Shown one piece after another: positions 1 to 12,400 of a stretch of DNA of 64,000 nt. Below the pieces are notes generated by a model, which made no database searches, was not told the DNA's origin, and saw only the letters and a program-made list of their open reading frames with translations. Position 1 is the stretch's first letter. Every line of letters begins with the position of its first letter. The stretch is from Daphnia pulex (lineage: Eukaryota; Arthropoda; Branchiopoda; Diplostraca; Daphniidae): NCBI RefSeq assembly GCF_021134715.1, contig NC_060023.1:1488001-1552000 (forward strand). The letters are read 5' to 3'. Made by a program: the position numbers and the translations under genes.

Positions 1-1732
1 TCTTTTCTCTTGTTACACATCCATATTTTCTCTTTTTTCTCATCATGTTTTCTTATTTTCACACAAATTATGCCATTCTTCTTGCAGCTATCCCCCCAAC
101 CTGTCTTATATTATTAAAACCATCTCTCCTCCCATATAACTTCTATTTCGCTTTGGCATTTACACTTTTTTATTATACTTCATTTTTCTTTCTTCCCTTG
201 TTTATCTCTCGTGGTGTGTTTTCTTCTTCTTCTTTCTTCGGTCGCCTAAATTTCGGAATAATAATCCACTCATTTCTTTTCTCTCTCTCTTGTCTGTGTC
301 GTCTGCTGTGTGTGTGCGTGTTATACCGGAAAAAACAAACAGCCATTCTAAATTATTATTATTATTCTATTCATTAGCAGCTTTGGGTGAAATTTACTTC
401 ATATTATATCTTTATTATATACCATGTTGTTTCCTTAATACCATTTTCTCATTCCTAACAGTCGATTGAGAATGTCGAAAAAACGAAAATGCCGAACTAA
501 AAAGAAGAATTAAACCAAAAACTTATTCAAAAACAGTTCTCCAAATACACCGTTGTCGATTTTGGGAATTGTCTATTATTCAATCAATTAGTAAAATCAT
601 TATTTTTGTTTTATTTTTTTGTTACAGGTCCATTTGGTAGCAGTCGGTTGGTTTTGGTCTTTATTTTTAACCTGTCTAGTTAGACGTTTTCGACGAGTGG
701 TGACTGGATATAGATAAAAGTTTGGGGGGATAAATGTATCCTATAGTATACACCCTCCTGCTTTTGATATTGATGTAACGATGACACTCTTTTGGTCGCT
801 CGGGGAGATATGAAGAGTGGCGCCGCTCTTAGTTCACGCTTGCACGATTCCCGTTCATGTTGTGGGTATCGTTACCAGCAGCAGAACTGGATACGTCATC
901 CCACTCTCTTCCGAGCCCATCTCTTTTGATGTTCGTTTGATCTACTATAGCAACTCTATTACATTGCCAAAATAAAATAAAACAAAATAAAATAAAAAAA
1001 ACAGGATATCGACCCGCAGACACTGTCGCGCTCTTGTTACTATCGACTGGGGAATTTAATAGATTATATATACATTCGACAAGAGAGACTTGGATGTCAT
1101 GACTATATTTTAGACTTTTCACGGGCAGAAAAGAACACACAACTTTCGCCGTTGTTCAATAAAATATAGTCGACAGGGTATAGAGGATACGAAACTACAA
1201 AGACATCTTTATTATTATACGTGTAATCGGATATTGATCTGACTGAATTGCCATCCATAGTCTATCATCTTTTCTTTTCTTTTGTTTCCATCGTTCGGGA
1301 CTTTCGACTAATAACGTTGAGTTGGGATTCACTTGGGAATTCTCCCGAGTTTGCTCTGACCTGTCACATTTCATAATTCAGTCTCATTTATTTATTCCTA
1401 CATATTTACACGAATCATAAATTTGGGTAACCAACCAGAAAGGCAGAAATGATTTGTCTGAAATAAATTCAATTCCGTTCTTTTTCTGTCAATTTCCAAT
1501 CAAAACTAGTCTGTCAAAATCTCTTATGTGGTGTGGTCCGATTGAATTTAAATTTTCAATTCTTTAAAAATTAAAATTGCAATGATTTAATAAATTTTAA
1601 TTTCTTTCTCACTTTGTGTCTTTTTTTCTTGATTAGAAACTGAATTTAATTTGAACCACTTTGTCGAATTTGGAATTTCCCGGGTTAAGCAAAATATCAC
1701 ACCTAGCAGACGAAAAAATAAACAAAACACAA
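1..1732. other. no gene recognised; upstream flank of the DUSP12 gene
   Basis: The stretch is AT-rich with pyrimidine-rich runs near the left edge. The open frames in it are low-complexity (Phe/Ser/Tyr-rich) and show no splice-supported continuation. It probably holds the promoter of the phosphatase gene at 1733 and perhaps the flank of a gene outside the window. I see no RNA gene or mobile element in it. Confidence 0.5.
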
Positions 1733-3033
1733 ATGGATTTGGTCGAGGGAAAGTTGTGGATCGGTAATTGAGTTTCCGCCTCATCTCAATCGAATTTTTT
1801 CAGTCATCCGTGATTCGTTTTAAAATCTCGTTATACTTAATTGTCATCTAGGGGGTTTGTCTGCAGCTCTGGATGGCAAGCTACTACACGATCAAGAAAT
1901 CGTTGCTATCGTAACTGTTGATATTAAACCTCTGCCCCCTAACGGGAATCTCGATTACCTATTTATCCCGGGTAAATATTTGATATGTTTGATTGATTTT
2001 TTCTACTGTGTACTATATACTTCTCTGGTCTTGGGTTTCAGCTCATGATGTCTGTGAACAGGATTTACTTGGCTGTTTTCGTTCAGTCTTTGAGTTCATT
2101 GAGAAGGGAATTAAGCATGGTGGTGTCCTCGTTCACTGGTATTATGACTTCTTCAACTTTCAAAAATGTTTTTAATGGGCCTTAAGCCAAGACATGTGTA
2201 TGTTTCATAGTTTTCATGGAGTGTCAAGGAGTGCAGCCCTAGTCATCAGCTACCTTCAGAATAAGCACAACATTTCAACTGATGAAGCACTGGCAAGGTT
2301 GGATTTAGTTTCTATTAAACAATCTTTAGACCAGGCAATCTTACAAAGCCTTAATAAATAACATTCTGCTTTATAGACTTCAGGCAGTAAGGCCTTCAGT
2401 CATGCCTAATGAAGGTTTCATGGCACAGCTCAGGCTTTATAGATTACTCCTACAATTGGACAAGATGGATTCCACGGTCATGAAGTGGTATAATTTACAG
2501 AGAACCACCAAAACACACACTCATCGTAAGAAGAGGTTTCCATAAATTATGTCCATGTCAAATAACTAAAACATTAATTTCTTCAGGCCCAGATATATTC
2601 CCAGTGGTGCCTTCCCATGCAAGATCATCATCTGCTTTAAAATGCAGAACTTGCAGGTGAAGTATTCAGTATCATCATTTGTTATTCATTCATTTGAATT
2701 ATTGATCCATTTCTCAGGCATGTTCTGGCTCACGGAGAAGATATCTTGCATCACAAACCTGGAGAAGAAGCTGACTGGAAAGATCTTTCTTGGGTTCAGT
2801 TTGCTCTTTCGGATAACGCCAGAACAGAATCGTGTCGTCAAGCCTTTTTTGTCATACCACCAACTTGGATCAATGCAATCAATGCGCCACAGGGGAAGCT
2901 CAACTGTCCGAAATGTCGGAGCAAACTCGGGGCATTCAGCTGGAACCAAAGTCTCAAATGTCCTTGCGCCGCTTCATTCCAACCCGCTTTCTATTTCACA
3001 CCGTCAAGAGTCGATTTCATCGTCAACAAGTGA
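1733..3033 (+). CDS. DUSP12: DUSP12/YVH1-type dual-specificity phosphatase
   Basis: Seven exons: 1733-1763, 1852-1971, 2042-2138, 2211-2297, 2377-2525, 2587-2656, 2718-3033, giving 289 residues. All junctions are GT-AG and keep phase. The start was chosen because a short exon reading MDLVEGKLWIG joins in frame to GLSAALDG, as in the family. The active-site signature HCFHGVSRS exists only after splicing of exons 3 and 4, which supplies the catalytic Cys (about residue 83). The C-terminal half has the zinc-binding domain of this family: KCRTCR, then an ESC/FFV segment, then NCPKCRSKLG and CPC. In other eukaryotes YVH1 acts in late 60S ribosome maturation (release of Mrt4) besides its phosphatase activity; this is family knowledge. 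The gene ends tail-to-tail with PGLS, stops 91 bp apart. Confidence 0.93.
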
Positions 3034-3038
3034 GTTGC

Positions 3039-3052
3039 AATAAACTTTATTT
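3039..3052. terminator. overlapping convergent poly(A) signals
   Basis: AATAAA lies 6 bp after the DUSP12 stop on the plus strand, and its neighbour TTTATT is AATAAA on the minus strand, suitably placed downstream of the PGLS stop. The two signals are adjacent, so the 3' UTRs of the convergent genes would overlap. Confidence 0.5.
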
Positions 3053-3124
3053 GAAATTCCCCAAAACACGTAACCCTGGTTTTTAAAGTAGAAGGAATGA
3101 TGTGTTATAAGACACAGTGAAGCG

Positions 3125-4271
3125 CTACAGCTGGCTGGCTGCGCTTTTATCGAGGATCCAAAGCAATTCCAGCGGCTTGACACGGTTAGCCGGCAAGTCT
3201 TCTTTATCCTTTAACAAGCGCTGCAAAAGTAACGTACAAATTAATTTAAGGGTGAAAAAAGACGAACCAATCAATTTATTAGATGTACATACCTTAACCA
3301 AGTCTGCTTTTCCAGCCCCAGCGAAAGCGAAGGCTGCGCAAAGAGCGTTGTTTATGATTGGATAGGTTAGCGTGACACGGCACGGCGGTGGCTTGGGTGA
3401 ATCCTCAATTGAAGTCACCCACCTATCCGTTACATCCAATAGCGGATGACCTAAATTGATTAGCACACGTCAGAATCAATGTCTAAGCATCGACCCATCG
3501 TAAAAAGAAATTGGATGAAATATATATATTATATACCAACCTGGGAAAAGAGAGCAAGTGTGGCCATCTGGGCCTGCTCCAACGAGTAGAAAATCAAATT
3601 TCGGTAAACCTACGACATCGGGGTACAGAGCTTTTAGCTTGCGTTCATAATCTTCGGCAGCGTCCTTTGCTATACAAGAAATGCCACGTCATCAAACAGT
3701 TGGGTCTAATTTAGATTTTGTTAATGATACCAGACAATGAAGGATCGATAACGACGAAATTTTCATCAGTAAGAGGGATTTTAGAGAATAATTGGTTTTT
3801 GTAGACACTAAATGTACATTCGGCGTCGTCAAATGGTACGATTCGTTCATCACAGAAAATGAACTTCCATTTAGTCCAGTCTGATGTAATCATAGGCAAG
3901 CCTTTGCAGAAAAATGTGCAAGCTGAACCTCCTGTTAATTAAGATGGATTATGTAATTATGTTTTGTTTTTATGGCATCCCAATTATTTACATCTTTATT
4001 TTGGAATAACTTGTCATAGGTAATGAGACCCACCTGATAAGCCGATAACGAAACGATCTCGCTCAGCAATGGCTGCCTTGGATTTCTCCTCGACAAAGTG
4101 AACCAGTGCGTGAACGACTTGTTCCTCTGAATCAACTATTTCAATTTTTTCCATGTTGCTACTTGATTCTGCGTTTAAATTAACGTATGAAGATCCGCGT
4201 TGATTGCCGGCAACACTTTGACACTCCCTGCAGTAGCAGAAGACACGAGATAACCACGAGGCAGACGACAT
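3125..4271 (-). CDS. PGLS: 6-phosphogluconolactonase
   Basis: Five exons on the minus strand: 4271-4034, 3931-3731, 3669-3541, 3450-3293, 3220-3125, giving 273 residues. The enzyme hydrolyses 6-phosphogluconolactone in the oxidative pentose phosphate pathway in the cytosol. Family motifs are present in order: GLSGGS (spliced across exons 1 and 2), [32 protein letters not shown] (spliced) and [13 protein letters not shown]. The C-terminus [11 protein letters not shown] matches the family end. The N-terminus carries about 40 residues, including three Cys, before [12 protein letters not shown], where the domain usually begins. Translation might start at that internal Met instead. It lies head-to-head with TRUB2, 95 bp between starts. 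Confidence 0.93.
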
Positions 4272-4366
4272 ATCAAACTTGCACCAAGTGTGTTTGTTAT
4301 TTTTTGAGTTGCCCTGGAAAAGTTTCTAAAAGTTTGGTTAGAATAGGATAATTAGAGCGTGAAAGT
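4272..4366. promoter_or_regulatory. presumed bidirectional promoter PGLS / TRUB2
   Basis: Only 95 bp separate the start codons of the divergent PGLS and TRUB2 genes. No TATA box is visible in either direction. The short space makes a shared promoter and very short 5' UTRs likely. Confidence 0.5.
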
Positions 4367-5602
4367 ATGGCTGTTTCCACGTCAGTTGCAACGATAAGGG
4401 AGGCCTGGTTTCAATTGAATGGTGTCATGTGTATTTACAAACCTACCAAAATTTCATGGAAGCAGTTAAGAAACACGCTCGCATTCAACATCTGCCGAGG
4501 TATCTACCGAAAGTCTTTAGTTGATAAAAACGTTGACATTAATATAATGTTTATTTATATTTTAGATATTAATCAACTCGAAGAGACTCCACCAAGAAAA
4601 TTTGTAAACATTGAATCTATTACACCCGATAATCAACTTGATGGAGAACTCGTTGCACCTACCAGTTATGGGGTAACCACAACAACAAATCTTACTGATC
4701 ACAAGCTTGTTAGAGGACCAGCAATACAGTTAGATGACATCAGATTATTTCATGCAAACAGAACAGGATACAATACTTCTGGGGTGCTTGGTAGGCATGC
4801 ATAAAACAATTTTAAGTTTATTCAAATACTGAAATTCATCATTATTTCAGTGGTGGGACTCAACAAAGGTAACCGGTATATTGACAAGTTGAATCTCAGT
4901 AGACCTACTAGTGTCTACCAAGTAAAAGGTGAATTTGGCATAGCCACTGATACCCATTGGGATGACGGCAAGGTTTGGGAAAAAGCTACTTATGCACATC
5001 TATCCAAAGGCAGTATAGATAGGGTGATGGCCTCAATTCAAGCATCTAATCAGAAGAGTTTATTCCAGTAAGAAATTTTGGTCTTTTACTAGAATCTCAA
5101 TCTAACCTTGTGTAATATCCTACAGGTACTGTGGAGTAGATCCTAACAGTCAAACAGCTTATGAGCTTGCCAGTACAGGTTTACTTCGACCAGCTGTTAA
5201 AGGACCTACTGTTGTGTATGGAATTAGATGTATCCATTTTGAACCTCCAAATTTTACACTGGGTAATTCAATTCATTAAAACGTTGATTGTTGTGTCGCA
5301 TAGCTTGATGATATTTTGTCTTGTTAGAAATCCATTGCATAAACGAAAACGAAGAATACTTTGCAATTATGATCCATGACTTGGGTCTAACACTGAAGAC
5401 AACCGCCGTGTGCAAACAGATACGTTGCATCCGCTACGGATGTTTTACTGTGGAAGACGCGTTACTCAGAAAACATTGGTCACTTAAGTACCTTCCGGAT
5501 CATATGAGTTTGTGCCATACGAAACTTAAAACTCTTCCACGTCCAACACCACAACTGTCCGTTTACGAGCAGCCATCGTCAAGTCAAATTGAAAAATGTT
5601 GA
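4367..5602 (+). CDS. TRUB2: TRUB2-type (TruB family) pseudouridine synthase homologue
   Basis: Five exons: 4367-4499, 4566-4790, 4851-5067, 5126-5262, 5328-5602, giving 328 residues, close to the human length of about 331. Shared family segments include GVMCIYKPTKISWKQLR, LVRGPA, SGVLVVGLNKGNR, the HWDDGKVWEKATYAHLS region, GIRCIHFEPPNFTLE and GLTLKTTAVCKQIRC. TRUB2 acts in mitochondria on rRNA and mRNA in mammals. The first intron (66 bp) is a multiple of three and has no stop, so its retention would add 22 residues. The segment that should carry the catalytic Asp reads NRTGYNTSGVL, with Gly where the family has Asp, so activity is doubtful (see findings). Confidence 0.88.
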
Positions 5603-5815
5603 AAAATTACGTAATCTATGACCTTATATTAACGAGTACGCGTGGAATATAACAGCCCAAGAAAAATACAACGTAAAAGTAGTGTTATAAACTTATAATA
5701 GTAATCAGTACTTTACAGATAATGAAGGCCGAGAGCAGTTTCATAGCGCTCCTCTAATAGAGAATCCGTACTGTAAACATGGAAGAAAAACGCCATTCCC
5801 AGATTTTTGAATTCA

Positions 5816-8614
5816 TTATAAGGAAAATTCACTAATCGGAGACCTATTAGATGATGGACTGTCTTCGGATGATTCGCTCATTTCTCTTAGTCCGAGAATT
5901 CGACGGACCTCAGAGCCCACCGATGGAGAATCTTTGAGTTGTATGAATATTCCTTCCGCCTTGGCTAAAGCTTCTTCCAGGTCAATGTACAATGCCAGAT
6001 CGTTCACATGCTGTCAACAAAAACACATTAGAAGGTACGAAATTTGAAAAACAAATTGTAATTGTCCTGGTACCTTGAGAATTTCAGTAAATCCGAAGCG
6101 ATTTTCTAAAATTGTGTTTCTTTGACTATCCAAAATACTGAGAGCAACCAGCAAGTGAAAGTTGGTAGCTGAAAGTGACTCTTCGTCGCCGTGGAACGGT
6201 CCATCCGTCCAAAAGACTTCCCATAAGCGCAAGATTTGGGGGTAATTAAACTCACGCTTGAACAGGACCAAAAGCCAGCGAAAGCAGAAAAACAAATTGC
6301 CAGAATCGCGAGTGTCAAGATAGGAAGCCAAGTGCGGATCAACAGCTTGTACAAGCATTCGGAGCTGACTCAATTGACGTTTAATGCCAGCCTGGTCTAG
6401 GTGAAAGTTTAAACTCTGCATGGAGAGAATTTTTTAAAGCTTAAACCTGAGAGCTGCCTGTTATTAGAACTTCGAAGAGCTATAGCACTTACTACACGCT
6501 CCATGTACGCCGAAAAACACCAAAAGGCATCCACCTCGTCGTCTAAAACGAAGAGAAGTGGAGCAAGCAAATCACTCATACCCTGTTACCAAAAATAATC
6601 ATTAAAAAATGATTTCCTCATGCCAAAATATTACATTTACCTGGACATATCCGAGGTCGAAATCATACAAACAATAGGTCATCAGGACATCACGAAGAGT
6701 AGAAACATTTGTATTGTTTTCGCCGGCATAGTAAGAAATGGTCCGGTCTGTTCGGTTGACATCTTTTTCTACAAGTATTTCGATGCGTTAAAATACGACT
6801 AAGAATTCCAATGTGTTTGCATGATAATTACCGATCAAATCTTTTCGTTGCTTGAAGGAGGCGAAACGGGATTCTTGGAGAGCAGAAAGTGAACGCCACT
6901 GAAGCTTCATACGAAAGTATTCCTCGACTTTCTTGTCGCGTAACTCTTTTCTTTCGACCTGACTCGTGTGCCAGGGATAGTAGCCTAGAAGAAACTTCCA
7001 CACTTCACTACGGATAGATGGCTCGATCCCCTAAGGCATTTACTAGAATTATTTTTAATTCAAATAATAATGCATTTGATTTTACTTACCCCCCGAAATA
7101 TTTTGATGCGGATTTCTTGGGATTTCTCGATTCTCCCTTCTTCATCGAAATAAGTTTGCCATTCGATTTCAGTTAAGGGTTGTCCTCGATTAACTCTTGG
7201 TCTCGGGATAAGGTCTGCCACTGGCGGTTGAATTACTTCGTAACTGGAATTGTTTTAAAGCTTTTTTTTTAGTACATTTAATAATTAATTGAAAATGAAT
7301 ACGGTGTACCCTTCAACTGACGAATCTGAGCTGCCCACTAGCATTGTGCTTTCGTCAGCATCATTACTACTCGCAATTGGAACTCTTTGGGCTGTAGTCG
7401 TGGGCTCGTCTAGTGTTAAACTTTTCTGAAGTAACTCTGCAATATCTTCATTGGCCTTCACCTCTTCGTGGACTAGAAAACAAGTAAACCGTTCAATTTA
7501 TATTAAACAATAACTTTTAAGAATATAAGTACTTACGTAAGTAGTCTGATATTTTCGAAAAAGCAGTCATGGTTGCAGTGTAGGGATCTCTCTTTAAGTC
7601 ATTAACGAATCTCCAAGCTCCAACACCGATCTGACCCAATTGACCTGAATTTTGCAACATAATAGTTTAACTTTGTTTAGAGACTCGTTGTTGTGGAAAT
7701 CTAAAAGGGGGAAAATACCTAATCTAGCATATCCGGCTGAATGCATAGCTGGGTTTCGGTCAGGGAAAAGGCGCAGCTCAGCTAACGATCGCTCGTATGG
7801 ATCTCTTCTTAATTTAGGGGTCTTGGGTTCACACAAAATCATCGAGTCATCATGGCAAGATCTAGCAATTAATGGTAATATAACTATAATATACTTGGGG
7901 TTGGAAGCTTATTAACTGTACCGTTTTAACACTAAATGTTGAGTAAGAGCATCAAGAAGACCATGAGTTGATCCACCCGGAAAAATAAGGTTAGAATATG
8001 TAGTTCCATCAGTTTGCACAAATGTTACACTGCACGTCCGACCAGGATCAGCCTTTGCCCCACTTGTGTGCCTTCTAGGTTGTCCTAAAATCAATACATA
8101 GTTATGAATAAAATAAAATAATTAAAAAATAAGAATACAAGTACCACTGCTGTCAGAAATAGGAGATAAACAAATGCATTTCAAATCTTCAACTTCAAAA
8201 CGAATAGGTCTTCCAGTACCATTGCTATGATAACCAACTGAACCTTGATTAGGATTAATTACTGTCCAATCAGTGTCTGTAGAGCCAGAGTATGGTAGAC
8301 CTGCACTATTTTCTTCACTTAACCATAACATATATATCCCCGTTTTCTGAATGAATGAATATTACATGAGTTATATGTCAGAACATAAATTGGATCTAAA
8401 AAAAAGAAACCTCTTTAACAATGCGCAGTTTTCCCAGATGAAGATTAGAGTTGTCACCACTGATTCCCTTGGTAGTCAACAAAACTCCGTCTTGTTCGTA
8501 GAGGAGGAACTGGAAAGAGGCGTAATAAAGAAAATTCATTCATTTATTCACTGAATCATAACGAAAGTAACAAGAAAGTAAGCTTACCGATCCTCCAGCT
8601 TCTGAGTTATCCAT
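5816..8614 (-). CDS. TBC1D15: TBC1D15/17-type Rab GTPase-activating protein
   Basis: Thirteen exons: 8614-8588, 8509-8411, 8346-8145, 8084-7922, 7861-7719, 7644-7537, 7472-7310, 7243-7090, 7030-6832, 6768-6641, 6582-6493, 6415-6074, 6010-5816, giving 670 residues; every phase closes. The N-terminal half has the Rab-binding region of this subfamily, followed by RRDPYERSLAELRLF and KRDPYTATMTAFSKISDYL. The TBC domain runs from about residue 351 (FRGGIEPSIRSEVWKFLLGY) to about 590. The arginine finger is in DVNRTDR and the glutamine finger in DLGYVQGMSDLL. TBC1D15 relatives act on Rab7 at lysosome-mitochondria contacts; that is family knowledge. It ends tail-to-tail with TRUB2 and starts opposite an orphan plus-strand exon near 9150. 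Confidence 0.93.
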
Positions 8615-9149
8615 AAAAATGTTCGGGGCGAACTTTTTTTACGATGGAATCCAGATTGAAAAACTTTTGATGACTCAACGTGACGCAAGAGAAATGGTAA
8701 ACAATGTGAATTCTGATTATTTCTGAAACGACATTGAAAAAGCGACTTTTTGTTCGAGAAAATGGCAACGCTGTAATTTAAAATCATAACACTTTCCCTC
8801 GTTTTTCATTCTATCCATTTTGGCGCTTTTCCTCGTCTCGTCGATCAGAGCACTCAGCAGTCTGTGGAGTGAACGTCTGAAGAGATTAAATATTAGTTTG
8901 GGTAATAATACAAGTATTCCCCTCGATAATTGTTTTCTCATTATGAAACTGATTACGTTTTCTCTAATGCTATGTAATGCTTGTGTTATTGTTTTATTAC
9001 TCTATGTGTTTGTTGCTTGCAGGTTACTTGTGTATTGAACACTGGTTTTTGCCCATGGTACAAATTTATTTAAATATGCAGGAAGAAATGTAACAAGGGC
9101 TAAGACTCCCATCTGTAGTAGCAGCAGCAGTTGACAGTGAAAGTTAATA

Positions 9150-9330
9150 ATGGAGGAGGAACTCATCGTCTCAACTATCCAAAAGTTTGGAACCACATGT
9201 CTGAGTAAGTGGAAATTGATTTACTACATGCTACCTACTTAAATTTGTCACATATGTTGTCTATGCGTGATGTGAAGCTTGAAATATCTTGTAAATTCTT
9301 TCCTCAGTCAAACTGGAGCTAGTGATATAG
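9150..9330 (+). CDS. putative first coding exon or spliced micro-ORF, unknown
   Basis: An ATG at 9150 opens MEEELIVSTIQKFGTTCL and ends at a good donor (GTAAGT) at 9205. Splicing to the acceptor before 9306 would add only IKLELVI and a stop, a product of about 25 residues. Upstream, 8790-9120 looks like spliced 5' UTR, with a donor near 8899 and an acceptor near 9022. It shares the intergenic space with the divergent TBC1D15. It may be a micropeptide gene, a decayed gene, or the first exon of something I could not follow. Confidence 0.25.
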
Positions 9331-9495
9331 TTACTTAACTTAATCGACAATTATTAAAATTTTTATGGAAGCTAGAGCCCAGAGGATATCATTCAAAACT
9401 ATTTAGATTAGCATCTCACAGCAATTTAGCGTGACCGAACTGTTTTTTTTTTATACAACGACTTGTTATACTTAATGGTAAAAGCAAGCACTGTA
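9331..9495. other. short intergenic stretch
   Basis: AT-rich sequence between the orphan plus-strand exon and the stop codon of the 37-exon gene. It should contain the 3' UTR of the latter on the minus strand. Confidence 0.4.
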
Positions 9496-12400
9496 CTAGA
9501 ATCCTGAGGTGGCCGTCGAAAATTTGTTCCTCAGACCTTTGACGATTTCGGCTTCTGTTGTTGACTTTTCAATTCGAAGAATTACACACAATTTTGCAAT
9601 ATCCTTCATTGGTAGCTGCCAAACCTGCCATAAAGCTGCGTTAGTATTCGACTTAAAAAGTAACAACGATTCAAGGTTTTAAAGTAGCCTAGTACCAGCC
9701 AGCTGTTTCGTGAATTCTGCCTTCGTAATCACGAAATCTTGCTTAAGTACCGCTACATCTAATTAAAAAAAAAGTTCCTTCAGTAATTTTGCAGGCATTC
9801 ACGCTGTTTTCATGTGGTTACGTACCATCCAATTTTTTTGTCGCGTTCACCCAATCTTGTCTGATTACTGCCAGATCTAATCAAAGTTGTACGAATATTA
9901 GGATATAACCATTCCATTACTATTTAAACGGCCGTACCGTCAAATTGTTTTGTGTAATCCGATTTCATTTCGTTCACAAAAGATTGTTTAGCTACTGCCA
10001 AATCTAATGAAAATTCAGATTTTTTCCACTTTGAAATCTAGCTTTTTTATTTTCAAATTATTACAACAGTACCATCAAATGTTTTTGTATAATCCGCTTT
10101 CATAGCGCTCACCAAGTCTTGCTGAGTTGCCGCCATATCTAAAACAAAATCGTTACTGTTATTATTATCATTTTTTCATTGGAATAATTTTGCGAAATAG
10201 GTTACCGTCCAATTGTTTTGTGTAATCTGCTTTCATGGCGTCCACTAATTCTTGATGAGCTACAGCCAAATCTAATAATGGATCGTTAGTCTTTTCCCGC
10301 ACGATTATATGGCTAGACATTTTAAATATTACCGTCCAACTGTCTTGCGTAATCTGCTTTCGTGCTTGTCAAATCTTGCTTGAGAACTGCAAAATCTATT
10401 AAAACATTTATCGCTAACTCCAATAAGAATACCACTCTTAATATTGAAAAGATTACCATCCAGTTGTTTTAAATATTCTGCTTTAGCGCCCACTAAATCC
10501 TTCCAAGTAGCTGCCAAATGTAATAAAAATATTCTTCCTAGGTTATTTACGTTCAAAACATGATAATCTGTTGAAGTATATTACCATCTAATTCCTTCGT
10601 AGTATTCATCGCACTTTGCTTGATTATTGCCAAATCTGCTCGGAATATTTCATTAAAATTAGAGTGTTAACTTTTACGCCTAGAATATTGAAATATTGCC
10701 TGTCAGCTGTTTTGCATAATCCGATTTAGTTTTCATCCAATCTTGCTTTATCGCCGCCATAACTAATAAAATTCTCTCAATTATTTTTGGACGAATAGCC
10801 ATTTTAAAGGTTTAGGAAATGTTAGAATATTTACCCTCCGATTGTTTTGCGTACGCCAATTGAGCGTTCATATAAGCTTCTTGCGTTGCTGCAAATGTTG
10901 TGAAAAATTATAGGAAATGTGTTTCGAATTTTAAACAATCAGCTATTACCGTCCAGTCGTTTTGTTGCGTTTATCAAATCAGCCTTTATTGCTGTCATGT
11001 CTAATCACCCAAAATTGATTTTAAAACTTGGAATGTTGATCTTAAAATTATATTACCACTCAATTTAGTTGAGTAATCCACTTTTGCGATCACCAATCCC
11101 TGCTTAATTATCGCCATATCTAAGCAAACAAAAATGTTTGTAAAACTTAATACAACACATTTTTAAACTGCTGAATGCTACCCTCCGATTGCTTCGTGTA
11201 ATCCGCTTTTGCGCTCGTTAAACTTTTTTGAATTGCTGAAATGACAATATTCCGTTCTATTTCAAAATTTGAAATCCAGGGAGATAAAAAAAAATATTTT
11301 ACCATCCAGTTGTTTCGTGGCGCTCATCAAATCTCGCTTAATTACTGCCAAATCTATTTCAAAATGTTTTTGATGAAAGTAAAGTCGCTTAAAATATTGA
11401 TGTATTACCATCCTGTTGTTTGGTGTAATTCGCAATAGCTCTCTGTAAATGATGTTGAGTTACTACCGAATTTTATCAAGAACTTATTAGTGACGACTTT
11501 TAAGAAAACTGCAGAAAAATTTTAACTTTACCATCCCACTCTTTTGAAAAGTTTGATTTTGCGCTCAACAAATCTTGTTTTATTTCTGCAAAACCTATCG
11601 GAACATTTGTTATTATGTGAAATCTATTACATACTCTCCACAAAGATATTACCATTCAATTGGTCGTCATATCCCTTCTTGGCCTTTTCTAAATGCCCAA
11701 GGGTTTCTGCAAATAAGATGAGAGGTTTCCTATTGTTTACTCAAACAGTGAAACAAATAAGACGTTACTTACCACCCAGATGTTTAGTTCCGCTTATCAA
11801 ATCTTGTTTGAGTATTTCCAAACCTATTATCGACGTGCAATAAAAAAAAAATGATTAACGATTTCCAATACTGATGATTCAACTGTAGAAAGGTTACCGT
11901 GCAATTGATTCGTGTAATTGGTTTTTGTGCTCATCATTTCTCTTTTGATCGCTGAAATTGCTGAGAAAATAATTATGTTAGGCCAATTGTAAATGAAGTC
12001 TACTACAATTATGACATCTCACCATCGGATTCCTTTTTATAACCTACTCTAGCGGTTATCAAATCTTTCTGCGTTGCTGATATTTATTTAAAATCGAAAT
12101 TATTAGCGTCCGTTCTATCAAAATCGATCAAATTTATTACCATCTAATTGTTTTGTGACGTTCATCAAATCCTGCTTGATTACTGAAATGTCTAGGGAAG
12201 GTAGAAACATTTTATGGCAACGCTTAAACACCGTAGAGGAAAAGTTAGATTATTTACCTTCCAACTGTTTCGTATAGTCCAATTTGGTATTCTTCAAATC
12301 TTGCTTAATGGCTGAGTAATCTATTGAAAATGTGATGAATTTTAAAGAAATATTAACATGTTAAATCACAAATACTTACCGGTTAATTGTTTTGCATAAT

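Noticed and set aside
45-377. 110-codon open frame at the left edge
   Set aside because: Phe/Ser/Leu low-complexity translation of a pyrimidine-rich tract, with no splice or family support.
2131-2240. DUSP12 with catalytic Cys replaced by Ser (reading HSFHGVSRS)
   Set aside because: That reading runs through the intron end. Splicing 2138 to 2211 restores HCFHGVSRS.
10457-10537. Broken acceptor in the cassette near 10519 (AC instead of AG)
   Set aside because: The real acceptor is the internal GGCAG ending at 10511, which makes a normal 18-residue cassette like those at 12708, 12076 and 10888.
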